A DNA stretch of 5,188 nt from Gemmatimonadaceae bacterium (GCA_013813605.1 JACCRL010000307.1:1-5188), one strand, 5' to 3'. Shown: positions 1 through 5,188, counted from the stretch's first letter. Program-made: numbers and translations. Notes: a model not told the origin generated them from the sequence alone.

Positions 1-2
1 AC

Positions 3-653
3 AAGCGCACCGGCTTCGATTTCGAAGTGATGAAGCGCCTGGCGATCGAGATCTCCGACATCGTCGGACTCGGCGCCGCAGTCGGCCTGGTCATCGGCGG
101 CGGTAACATCGTGCGCGGCGCCCAGCTGTCGAAGATGGGAATGGAACGGGTGGGCGCAGACTACATGGGAATGCTCGGCACCGTCATCAACGCGCTGGCA
201 ATGCAGGACGTGCTGGAGAAGAACGGCGTACAGACTCGCGTGATGACCGCGATCAACATGGAGGCGCTTGCCGAGCCCTTCATCAGGCGGCGCGCGATGC
301 GCCACTTCGAGAAGGGCCGAGTCGTGATATTTGCGGCCGGCACCGGCAATCCCTACTTCTCCACCGATACGGCCGCGGCGCTACGCGCAATTCAGATTCA
401 CGCCGAGGTAATCATCAAGGCGACGAGCGTGGACGGCGTGTATTCCGCGAATCCCAAGCTCGACCCCGAAGCAACGCGCTACCGCGAGATCAGCTACCGC
501 GACGTGATGGTCAACGAGCTGGGTGTCATGGACCAGACGGCGATCACGCTCTGCAAGGAGAACAAGCTGCCGATCATCGTGCTCAACATTCACCGTCACG
601 GAGAAATTGCCCGCGCGCTGCACGGCGAGAGCGTGGGGACGATCGTACAATGA
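3..653 (+). CDS. pyrH: UMP kinase (uridylate kinase), 5' end truncated by the window
   Basis: PyrH phosphorylates UMP to UDP with ATP in the cytoplasm, the step leading to UTP and CTP. The reading frame is open from base 3, and 216 codons precede the TGA. Compared with the E. coli protein (241 residues), about 24 N-terminal residues, including the KLSGE nucleotide-binding segment, lie outside the window. Visible family motifs are GGGNIVRG (visible residues about 33-40), the AEPFIRRR segment, GTGNPYFSTD, KATSVDGVYSANP and KLPIIVLNI near the end. The GTG/ATG at 27-32 are internal codons, not the start, because the upstream residues (TGFDFE) still align with the family. The stop overlaps frr by four bases (ATGA, 650-653). 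The RRRAMRH region resembles the Gram-positive-like form of the enzyme more than the E. coli form. Identification is firm; no active-site residue looks altered in the visible part. Confidence 0.96.
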   Translation, partial: KRTGFDFEVMKRLAIEISDIVGLGAAVGLVIGGGNIVRGAQLSKMGMERVGADYMGMLGTVINALAMQDVLEKNGVQTRVMTAINMEALAEPFIRRRAMRHFEKGRVVIFAAGTGNPYFSTDTAAALRAIQIHAEVIIKATSVDGVYSANPKLDPEATRYREISYRDVMVNELGVMDQTAITLCKENKLPIIVLNIHRHGEIARALHGESVGTIVQ

Positions 654-1204
654 TGACAATTGCGCAGATCACCAGGGAGTGCCGCGCGGCGATGGAAAAG
701 TCGCTGGAATCGTCGAAGCGTGAGCTTGCTTCGATCCGCACCGGCAAAGCGACGACGAGCCTGCTCGACACCGTTCGCGTCGATGCTTACGGCCAGATGA
801 TGCCGCTCAACCAGGTTGGCAGCGTGTCGGCGCCGGAGACGCGACTCCTCACCGTGACGCCGTGGGACAAGGGGCTGACGTCGGCGATCGAGAAGGCGCT
901 GCGCGAATCCGACCTCGGACTGAACCCGATGACGCAGGCCGGCGTCATTCGCGTTCCGCTGCCCGCGCTCAACGAGCAGCGCCGCAAGGATCTCGTGAAG
1001 GTCGTGCACAAGCTTGCCGAAGAGGCACGCATCGGGATTCGCCACGCCCGCACGGATGCGCGCGATAAGCTGAAGAAGCTCGAAAAGCAGTCCGAGGACG
1101 ACGTGAAGCAGGCAGAGAAGGAGCTGCAAAAGCTGCACGATGAGCAAATCGCGCGCATCGACGAGCTGCTCAAGGGGAAAGAAGCCGAAATCATGGAAGT
1201 CTGA
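650..1204 (+). CDS. frr: Ribosome recycling factor
   Basis: RRF works with EF-G to split the post-termination 70S complex so that ribosomes can reinitiate. The product is 184 residues, essentially the family length of about 185. Domain I (three-helix bundle) is built from residues about 1-30 and 105-184; domain II is the beta-rich insert at about 31-104. Recognisable motifs are IRTGKATTSLLD (29-40), PLNQVGSVSAPETR (52-65), ESDLGLNP (86-93), LNEQRRKDL (107-115) and RHARTDARDKLKKL (131-144), which carries the conserved arginine matching E. coli Arg132. The C-terminal helix is strongly charged, as expected. The start is either ATG 650 or ATG 653, since the sequence reads ATGATG. I chose 650, which gives an ATGA overlap with the pyrH stop and suggests coupled translation. 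Only a weak G-rich stretch (635-638) lies upstream. The stop is 2 bases before cdsA. Confidence 0.97.
   Translation: MMTIAQITRECRAAMEKSLESSKRELASIRTGKATTSLLDTVRVDAYGQMMPLNQVGSVSAPETRLLTVTPWDKGLTSAIEKALRESDLGLNPMTQAGVIRVPLPALNEQRRKDLVKVVHKLAEEARIGIRHARTDARDKLKKLEKQSEDDVKQAEKELQKLHDEQIARIDELLKGKEAEIMEV
1195..1199 (+). promoter_or_regulatory. Ribosome binding site of cdsA
   Basis: GGAAG lies 7 bases before the GTG at 1207, inside the last codons of frr. It supports GTG 1207 as the cdsA start. It is the clearest Shine-Dalgarno-like site at the operon junctions; frr, dxr and rseP have weaker or no such sites. Confidence 0.6.
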
Positions 1205-1206
1205 TC

Positions 1207-2058
1207 GTGTCCGAGCTGACACGGCGCATCATCTTCGCGGTGATAGCCGCCCCGGCCAGCATCGGCGTGATCTACTACGGCGACTGGGCGCTCACGATCG
1301 TGCTCTCGGTAATCGCCGCCCTCGGCGCCTGGGAGCTGTTCCGGATGTCGCGCGACACGGCGCTGCCGCTCGAGCAGGCGGGTATCCTGCTGGCGGGCCT
1401 CCTTCCCATCGCTGTGCATGCGCGACGGCTCGGCGTCTACTCGCTGTCCATGACGGCGGTGGTGTGCATGGTCCTTGTTCTTTTCGCGAGCACCATCTGG
1501 CTGCGCGGACCTGTCGGCCGGCCGTTGTCCTCGGTTGCGATCACGGCGTTCGGAGTGATGTACGCGGGGCTGATCTCTTACGTCTACACGCTTCGCTACC
1601 ACCCGTACGCTATCGGTGCGGCCGCGGGGACGGCGCTGGTAATGCTGCCCCTCCTCCTGACCTGGTCCACGGATGTGGGCGCTTACGCGTTCGGCCGCCT
1701 GTTCGGGAAAAGGAAGCTGATTCCTTCGGTGAGTCCGGGGAAGACCGTCGCCGGTGCAGTTGGCGGACTCGCGCTCACGGTTGTGATCTGCCTTCTTTAC
1801 GTGCGATTCATTCTCATGCCCTACGCGCAACTCGGTCTTACGCTCCAGGGCGCGATTCTGTTCGGAATCGTTGTCAGCATCGCGGCGCAGACCGGCGACC
1901 TCGCCGAGTCGTTGCTCAAGCGCGAGGCAGGCGTGAAGGACAGCTCGCGAATTCTTCCCGGCCACGGTGGCATCCTCGACAGATTCGACAGCCTGCTGTT
2001 CGTGATGCCGGTGTCGTTTCTCGTCCTCAATCACCTGCTGCTGCCCGTACCGAGATGA
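1207..2058 (+). CDS. cdsA: Phosphatidate cytidylyltransferase (CDP-diacylglycerol synthase)
   Basis: CdsA is an integral membrane enzyme that converts phosphatidic acid and CTP into CDP-diacylglycerol, the precursor of bacterial phospholipids. The 283-residue product is almost wholly hydrophobic, with about seven or eight membrane segments (for example residues 7-24, 28-43, 56-71, 77-96, 108-128, 138-153, 184-206, 214-230 and 262-280; boundaries are approximate). The family signature is intact near the C-terminus: SLLKRE (235-240), VKD (243-245), then PGHGGILDRFD (251-261). Other conserved elements are STDVGAY (154-160), KLIPSVSPGKT (170-180) and QTGDL (228-232). The start is GTG 1207, preceded by GGAAG, and MSELTRRI is a typical N-terminus for the family. 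The TGA stop overlaps dxr in an ATGA. In many bacteria uppS sits just before cdsA; here frr does. Confidence 0.95.
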   Translation: MSELTRRIIFAVIAAPASIGVIYYGDWALTIVLSVIAALGAWELFRMSRDTALPLEQAGILLAGLLPIAVHARRLGVYSLSMTAVVCMVLVLFASTIWLRGPVGRPLSSVAITAFGVMYAGLISYVYTLRYHPYAIGAAAGTALVMLPLLLTWSTDVGAYAFGRLFGKRKLIPSVSPGKTVAGAVGGLALTVVICLLYVRFILMPYAQLGLTLQGAILFGIVVSIAAQTGDLAESLLKREAGVKDSSRILPGHGGILDRFDSLLFVMPVSFLVLNHLLLPVPR

Positions 2059-3188
2059 ATCGGAAGGGCGTCGCGGTCCTTGGATCGACGGGCTCGATCG
2101 GGACAACGGCGCTCCGGGTCCTGGGCAGGCAGCGGGAGAGATTTCGCGTCGCCGCGCTTACGGCGAACAAGAACGACGCGCTGCTCCGCCAGCAGGCAGC
2201 CGAATTCGCTCCGTCGTTCGTCGGAATGGCCGACCTGGGCAATCGCGGTGATGATTCGTGGCGGCGCGGCACAGAGTGCCTGATTGAAGCGGCAACCAGG
2301 GATGATGTCGACATCGTCGTCAATGCGATCGTCGGTGCGGCTGGGCTCGATGCAACGCTTGCCGGCCTCGAGAGCGGAAAGCGCGTCGCGCTCGCCAACA
2401 AGGAGACGCTTGTCATTGCCGGCGACCTGGTGAACGAGGCGTGCGCGCGAGGATCCGGTGAGCTGGTACCCGTCGATAGCGAGCACAGCGCGATCCTGCA
2501 GTGCATTGCCGGACACCCGCGCTCGCAGGTACGGCGAGTTGTACTCACCGCGTCCGGGGGACCGTTTCGCGGGTGGAGCAGGGAACGGCTCGCTGCGGCA
2601 ACGGTGAAGGATGCGCTGGCACATCCGACGTGGAGCATGGGCCGGAAGGTCACGATCGACAGCGCGACGCTCGCAAACAAGGCGCTGGAGGTAATCGAAG
2701 CGCACTTTCTGTTCGGCCTGCCGTACGACGCGATCTCGGTCGTGGTTCATCCGCAGAGCGTCGTTCATTCCTTCGTCGAGTTCATCGACGGGAGCGTCGT
2801 CGCGCAGCTGAGCGTACCGTCGATGGAACTGCCGGTGCTCTACGCCCTGACGCACCCCGACCGCGTCGAGGACACGGGCGCGCCTGCTTTCGACCCTGTG
2901 GCTCTTTCACCGTTAACGTACGAGCCGGTGAACCACGAACTCTTTCCCGCTCTCGGGCTTGGCATCGCCGCCGGTCGCGCCGGCGGATCGGCGCCAGCGG
3001 TGTTTAACGCCGCCAACGAAGTCGCGGTGGCCGCCTTTCTCGGCGAGCGGATTAGCTTTCCCGAGATCCCGCGGGCGATCTCTTCGGCGCTTGCCAAGCT
3101 GAGCGGCTTGCCGGGCAAGACGCGCGAAGAGCTGCTTGGGGCCGATGCCTCCGCCCGCCGACACGTATCCGAGACTTTCAAGTGCTGA
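2055..3188 (+). CDS. dxr: 1-deoxy-D-xylulose 5-phosphate reductoisomerase (MEP pathway)
   Basis: Dxr (IspC) rearranges and reduces DXP to 2-C-methyl-D-erythritol 4-phosphate with NADPH and a divalent metal, the committed step of MEP isoprenoid synthesis in the cytoplasm. The product is 377 residues, against 398 in E. coli. The NADPH-binding GSTGSIG is at 10-16, and ALANKETL at 112-119. The catalytic set is complete: DSE (141-143) and Glu212 as metal ligands, SGGPF (167-171), HPTW (190-193), Ser203, Asn208 and Lys209. Spacing from Ser167 to Glu212 matches E. coli 186-231 exactly, and about 10 residues are missing between 143 and 167. FNAANE (317-322) marks the C-terminal domain. Odd point: the segment usually written DMRxPI reads SMELPV (256-261), so the arginine is a glutamate. 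ATG 2055 is in an ATGA overlap with cdsA and has no good ribosome site, suggesting coupling. Confidence 0.97.
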   Translation: MNRKGVAVLGSTGSIGTTALRVLGRQRERFRVAALTANKNDALLRQQAAEFAPSFVGMADLGNRGDDSWRRGTECLIEAATRDDVDIVVNAIVGAAGLDATLAGLESGKRVALANKETLVIAGDLVNEACARGSGELVPVDSEHSAILQCIAGHPRSQVRRVVLTASGGPFRGWSRERLAAATVKDALAHPTWSMGRKVTIDSATLANKALEVIEAHFLFGLPYDAISVVVHPQSVVHSFVEFIDGSVVAQLSVPSMELPVLYALTHPDRVEDTGAPAFDPVALSPLTYEPVNHELFPALGLGIAAGRAGGSAPAVFNAANEVAVAAFLGERISFPEIPRAISSALAKLSGLPGKTREELLGADASARRHVSETFKC

Positions 3189-4366
3189 CCTGGGTTGCCC
3201 CGATAATCGTGTTCGGTCTCGTGGTGTTCGTACACGAGCTCGGACATTTCATCGCCGCGAAGCTGATGGGCGTTTACGCGCCGCGCTTCTCCATCGGCTT
3301 CGGACCGTCGCTATTCAAGAAGCGTTACGGTGAAACGGAGTACGTGCTCGCCGCACTTCCACTCGGCGGTTACGTGCGCATGGCGTCGCGGGAAGATGAA
3401 GCGACAGCCTTTCTCGAGGGCGGCAGCGAAAACTCGGCAACCGAGGCAAACAAGCCCGCGGATGGGTACGATCCCGAGGCGATGATTCCGTTCGGGCCGA
3501 AACCGATCCCCGAGGAACGCTGGTTCGAGTCGAAGTCGTTGCCTGCGCGGCTGTTCATCATGCTTGCCGGCGTGACGATGAATGCACTGCTCGCGCTCGT
3601 GATCACGATCGGGATATTCGCCTACTATGGTAAGCCCCACGTCTCGACGGTTGCCGACGAGTTGCTGCCGGGCAAACCGGCGGTGCTGGCGGGATTTCTT
3701 CCCGGTGACAGCGTCGCCGCGATTAACGGTGCGCCGGTGGCGAGCTGGGATGCGATGGTCGAGCAAGTCGGGGCGTCGGCGGGAGTACCGTTGCGCTTCA
3801 CGCTGGTACGCAAGGGTGCGCCGGTGGATATCACCGTAACCCCGATCGGCGAGCCGGGACGGGATCCGGTCACCAGAAAGCGCGCGACGCTCGGCCGTAT
3901 CGGAGTGGCGCCGCGTATGAACAGAGTTGGCGTTCCATTCGGCGAAGCCGTCGTGGAAGGCTGGTCGACGACGATGGCGATGGGTGGCGCGGTGTTCGAC
4001 GCGCTTGGCGGGCTTTTCTCGCGCAAGGTCTCACTGTCGGAGCTTGGGGGACCGATCGCCATTGCCCAGACCTCGGTTCAGGCGGCGCGCGGAGGGCTTG
4101 AGTCGCTGCTCTTCCTGCTCGCGCTCATCAGCATCAATGTCGCCGTTTTCAATCTGCTGCCGATTCCGATCCTCGACGGCGGCCAGATCGTGCTGAACAT
4201 CGCCGAAACCATCAAGGGTAGCGCGTTCAGCACTCGGACGCGGGAGTACATCCTGCGCGCGGGGCTCGCTATCATCGGGTTGCTGTTCGTGGTGGTGATG
4301 TTCAACGACATCAACAGGAATTTGGTGGGGATGGCCAGATTTTTTGGGCGATTGTTCGGCGCCTAG
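3182..4366 (+). CDS. rseP: RIP metalloprotease RseP (site-2 protease family), single PDZ domain
   Basis: RseP-type zinc proteases cut transmembrane substrates inside the membrane, classically anti-sigma factors and signal-peptide remnants; the substrate here is unknown. The product has 394 residues. The first membrane helix (about 5-26) carries the zinc site HELGH (18-22), followed by RFSIGFGP (35-42) and LPLGGYVRM (59-67). Helix 2 is about 122-149 and contains the LAGVTMN variant of the family's GPxxN motif. One PDZ domain spans about 150-222 (GFLPGDSVAAING at 171-183). Helix 3 (about 305-330) leads into NLLPIPILDGG (324-334), where Asp332 should be the third zinc ligand. Helix 4 is about 357-376. 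E. coli RseP is longer (450) with two PDZ domains. A polar insert at about 68-118 is longer than in E. coli. GTG 3182 overlaps the dxr stop by 7 bases and gives a family-like N-terminus. Confidence 0.94.
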   Translation: MLTWVAPIIVFGLVVFVHELGHFIAAKLMGVYAPRFSIGFGPSLFKKRYGETEYVLAALPLGGYVRMASREDEATAFLEGGSENSATEANKPADGYDPEAMIPFGPKPIPEERWFESKSLPARLFIMLAGVTMNALLALVITIGIFAYYGKPHVSTVADELLPGKPAVLAGFLPGDSVAAINGAPVASWDAMVEQVGASAGVPLRFTLVRKGAPVDITVTPIGEPGRDPVTRKRATLGRIGVAPRMNRVGVPFGEAVVEGWSTTMAMGGAVFDALGGLFSRKVSLSELGGPIAIAQTSVQAARGGLESLLFLLALISINVAVFNLLPIPILDGGQIVLNIAETIKGSAFSTRTREYILRAGLAIIGLLFVVVMFNDINRNLVGMARFFGRLFGA

Positions 4367-4370
4367 GGAA

Positions 4371-4447
4371 CAACTGCAACTGAGAACGACGCAGATGAGT
4401 GCTACGAGAGGCGTAGATTCCAGTTGCTAAAGAGGAACATTCAGTTG
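4371..4447. repeat. Inverted repeat and repeated CAACTG/CAGTTG words between convergent genes
   Basis: CAACTG occurs twice in tandem (4371-4376, 4377-4382), and its complement CAGTTG occurs twice on the right (4421-4426, 4442-4447). GCAACTG (4376-4382) pairs perfectly with CAGTTGC (4421-4427). With A4383 bulged, GAA (4384-4386) pairs with TTC (4418-4420), making a ten-pair stem. An inner hairpin CTACG/CGTAG (4402-4406, 4412-4416) has loop AGAGG. No T-run follows on either strand, so a classical intrinsic terminator is not supported. The structure lies just after the rseP stop, and the last CAGTTG overlaps the stop codon of the minus-strand gene. It could be a 3' mRNA structure, a bidirectional transcription barrier or the remnant of a small mobile sequence. 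The words are seen; the role is inference. Confidence 0.55.
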
Positions 4448-4845
4448 AGCCGGGTCGCCCTGGGATTTTCGGGTTTTTCTCCGGCCGCTGCCCTAGATGA
4501 CAGGTATCTCATCAGGCCGTAGATCATCTTCCTCACTTCGATGATCTGGCTGAGCAGGGTGAGTGAGCCCGACTCCGGGAGCACTCTGAGATCCTTTGCC
4601 GTGAGGATCTGATATTCCAACTCCGTAGTGGAATTCAGGGCCATTCGCAGAAAGCGGCTGAATTCGCGCGCGCTCTGGTGACCTGACCCTTCAACAATGT
4701 TCGCCGGAACCGACATTGCCGATTTGATAATTTGATGCCGCAGGGTTGAATGGTTTGCTCCCCGGATGCGGCCTCCGATGCGGTGGGCGTCAAGTGCCGT
4801 TGCATGCGCCTTCTGCCAGACCAGAAGCTTCTTGAAATCGGCCAT
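4441..4845 (-). CDS. Four-helix-bundle protein of the 23S rRNA intervening-sequence (IVP) family
   Basis: The 134-residue product matches the small four-helix-bundle family first known from open reading frames inside 23S rRNA intervening sequences (the Pfam IVP family). These proteins also occur as scattered single genes in many environmental bacteria, and their function is not established. Family features are LLVWQKAH (7-14), the helix-2 core IIKSAMSVPANIVEGSG (39-55), SAREFSRFLRMALNS (58-72), ELEYQILTA (75-83) and a last helix at about 95-115 with VRKMIYGLM. The charged tail after 116 is probably disordered. I chose ATG 4845 over the in-frame TTG 4851 because AAGG sits 6 bases before the ATG. 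The gene is convergent with rseP. By my count its GC is 56%, against 62-67% in two 60-base samples of dxr, which suggests a later arrival. No rRNA sequence flanks it, and no reverse transcriptase is nearby to suggest an Avd-like role. Confidence 0.85.
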   Translation of the reverse strand: MADFKKLLVWQKAHATALDAHRIGGRIRGANHSTLRHQIIKSAMSVPANIVEGSGHQSAREFSRFLRMALNSTTELEYQILTAKDLRVLPESGSLTLLSQIIEVRKMIYGLMRYLSSRAAAGEKPENPRATRLN

Positions 4846-4851
4846 AATCAA

Positions 4852-4855
4852 CCTT
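4852..4855 (-). promoter_or_regulatory. Ribosome binding site deciding the start of the four-helix-bundle gene
   Basis: Read on the minus strand this is AAGG, 6 bases before ATG 4845. That is normal spacing for the ATG, but the AAGG directly abuts the upstream TTG (4851) and is far too close to serve it. It therefore favours the shorter protein of 134 residues. Confidence 0.5.
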
Positions 4856-4996
4856 GCCGTCGCCGACCGCCGTCACCGTGATCATTTCATCCCTCTGGGC
4901 GTCTCAACCTTGCAGGCCAGCGAAGGTAGCCCGGTCTCTCTAGCGACTTCTAACTATGCTTCTCGCAGCGCACATCTGCGCCTTTCTCAGTTCGCA

Positions 4997-5044
4997 GTCA
5001 ACGAATGGCACACCCCCGAAGGAAGTTGACGGTCAACGTCAAGG
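4997..5044. promoter_or_regulatory. Candidate operator: clustered GTCAAC half-sites with a palindrome
   Basis: GTCAACG occurs at 4997-5003 and again at 5032-5038, and GTCAAGG follows at 5038-5044. GTTGAC (5025-5030) and GTCAAC (5032-5037) form a perfect palindrome around one central base. An overlapping inverted repeat, TTGACG (5026-5031) with CGTCAA (5037-5042), has a 5-base spacer. The palindrome centre is about 33 bases before the putative -35/-33 element at 5064 and about 70 before the next start codon, a position that suits an activator or repressor. The repeats are seen directly; protein binding is inference, and I cannot name a regulator. Confidence 0.4.
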
Positions 5045-5063
5045 AATCCCGCGGCTACGAGAA

Positions 5064-5094
5064 TTGAACCAACTCCCCGCAAAGGCTAAATTTG
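5064..5094 (+). promoter_or_regulatory. Candidate promoter of the gene at 5101, also fitting the Bacteroidetes-type consensus
   Basis: TTGAAC (5064-5069) and TAAATT (5087-5092) are separated by 17 bases, and each matches the sigma-70 consensus at four of six positions. The same site also fits the Bacteroidetes form: TTG (5064-5066), a 20-base gap, then TAAATTTG (5087-5094), an exact match to TAnnTTTG. Transcription would begin at about 5098-5101, leaving an mRNA leader of zero to three bases before the ATG. The AT-rich character stands out from the surrounding sequence. Confidence 0.5.
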
Positions 5095-5100
5095 TGAGCT

Positions 5101-5188
5101 ATGGCTTTCCCCGATCTCGCCGATCGCCTCGCCGAGGTGAACGACCGTATCGGTGCGGCGGTGGAGCGGGGCGGCCATGGGCAGCGGG
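5101..5188 (+). CDS. Probable YggS/PLPBP family pyridoxal-phosphate homeostasis protein, N-terminal fragment
   Basis: Only 29 complete codons are inside the window, and the frame is open to the edge. The residues after the start (LADRLAEVNDRIGAAVERGG) resemble the first helix of YggS/PLPBP proteins, which bind pyridoxal 5'-phosphate and control its supply. In that family this helix comes just before the segment with the PLP-binding lysine, which lies beyond the window here. ATG 5101 is the only reasonable start, because an in-frame TGA lies at 5095-5097. There is no ribosome binding site at a useful distance: AAAGG (5081-5085) is 15 bases away. This agrees with the nearly leaderless transcript predicted from the promoter candidate. 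The assignment rests on a short amphipathic helix, so another protein with a similar N-terminus remains possible. Confidence 0.5.
   Translation, partial: MAFPDLADRLAEVNDRIGAAVERGGHGQR

Larger units (their letters stand above)
4846..5100. other. Intergenic region between divergent genes; no supported gene
   Basis: This 255-base stretch separates the minus-strand four-helix-bundle gene from the plus-strand gene at 5101, so it must hold the promoters of both. The right third contains the GTCAAC half-site cluster and a promoter candidate, listed separately. The left part has a 10-base direct repeat TCAACCTTGC (4848-4857 and 4904-4913) and a short hairpin, CGCAG/CTGCG (4964-4968, 4976-4980). I saw no good promoter for the minus-strand gene and no tRNA or other RNA gene. 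Confidence 0.6.

Noticed and set aside
596..1222. A 208-codon open frame on the minus strand opposite frr
   Set aside because: It mirrors the frr codons almost end to end and has no independent family signal or start site.
1140..2054. Upstream extension of the dxr reading frame through cdsA
   Set aside because: The frame happens to stay open, but the residues before 2055 are out-of-frame cdsA sequence, and Dxr begins correctly at ATG 2055 with GSTGSIG at residue 10.
787..2106. A 439-codon open frame on the minus strand across frr and cdsA
   Set aside because: It is antisense to two firmly identified genes, its product is low-complexity and rich in Arg/His/Gln, and it resembles no family I know. 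Long antisense frames are common in high-GC coding sequence.
4441..4845. Avd accessory of a diversity-generating retroelement
   Set aside because: The fold family is related, but there is no reverse transcriptase, template repeat or variable repeat in the window, and the sequence fits the general IVP family.
4882..4890. A minimal minus-strand upstream ORF (ATG AAA TGA) before the four-helix-bundle gene
   Set aside because: The purine-rich stretch directly abuts the ATG, so the spacing is wrong for initiation, and a two-codon frame cannot be supported from sequence alone.
4951..4960. A minus-strand -10-like CATAGT (4953-4958) as promoter of the four-helix-bundle gene
   Set aside because: No acceptable -35 element occurs at a 16-18 base spacing, and the match is no better than expected by chance.
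4766..5029. An 87-codon plus-strand frame overlapping the start of the four-helix-bundle gene
   Set aside because: It has no recognisable family, overlaps a supported gene in antisense, and runs through the putative operator.
5041..5078. A tRNA-like T-arm on the minus strand (GGTTCAATTC)
   Set aside because: The T-stem does not pair beyond the first two positions, and no acceptor, D or anticodon arm can be formed from the flanks. It is probably chance; I also see no duplicated attachment site.

Overview
This window is a compact run of co-directional housekeeping genes from a high-GC bacterium, followed by a small accessory-looking region. The organism is probably from the Gemmatimonadota or a neighbouring lineage of the FCB group. 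That placement is an inference: it rests on high GC, the gene order, the protein flavour, the orphan four-helix-bundle gene and a promoter-like site that resembles the Bacteroidetes type. I cannot verify it without a search.

Positions 3-4366 hold five plus-strand genes packed with no usable gaps: pyrH (5' end cut off by the window), frr, cdsA, dxr and rseP. The junctions are a 4-base ATGA overlap (pyrH/frr), a 2-base gap (frr/cdsA), another ATGA overlap (cdsA/dxr) and a 7-base GTGCTGA overlap (dxr/rseP). This looks like one transcript with translational coupling, and no internal promoter or terminator is visible. It is the classic tsf-pyrH-frr-uppS-cdsA-dxr-rseP cluster, except that uppS is missing from its usual place between frr and cdsA.

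The products are linked in metabolism. PyrH feeds UDP and eventually CTP synthesis. CdsA spends CTP to make CDP-diacylglycerol for phospholipids. Dxr commits carbon to the MEP isoprenoid pathway, whose next enzyme, IspD, also uses CTP. Frr recycles ribosomes, and RseP is an intramembrane protease of the kind used in envelope-stress signalling.

Positions 4367-4440 are a short spacer between convergent genes, with a strong inverted repeat and repeated CAACTG/CAGTTG words. Positions 4441-4845 (minus strand) encode a four-helix-bundle protein of the 23S rRNA intervening-sequence family, with lower GC than the operon. Positions 4846-5100 contain no gene that I can support, but they hold a cluster of GTCAAC half-sites and a good promoter candidate directly before the last gene.

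From 5101 to the window edge is the first 29 codons of a plus-strand gene whose N-terminus resembles YggS/PLPBP, the PLP-binding homeostasis protein. I found no convincing new multi-gene system. The most interesting points are the promoter-like site with its nearly absent leader, the palindromic half-site cluster, the missing uppS and the structured spacer.
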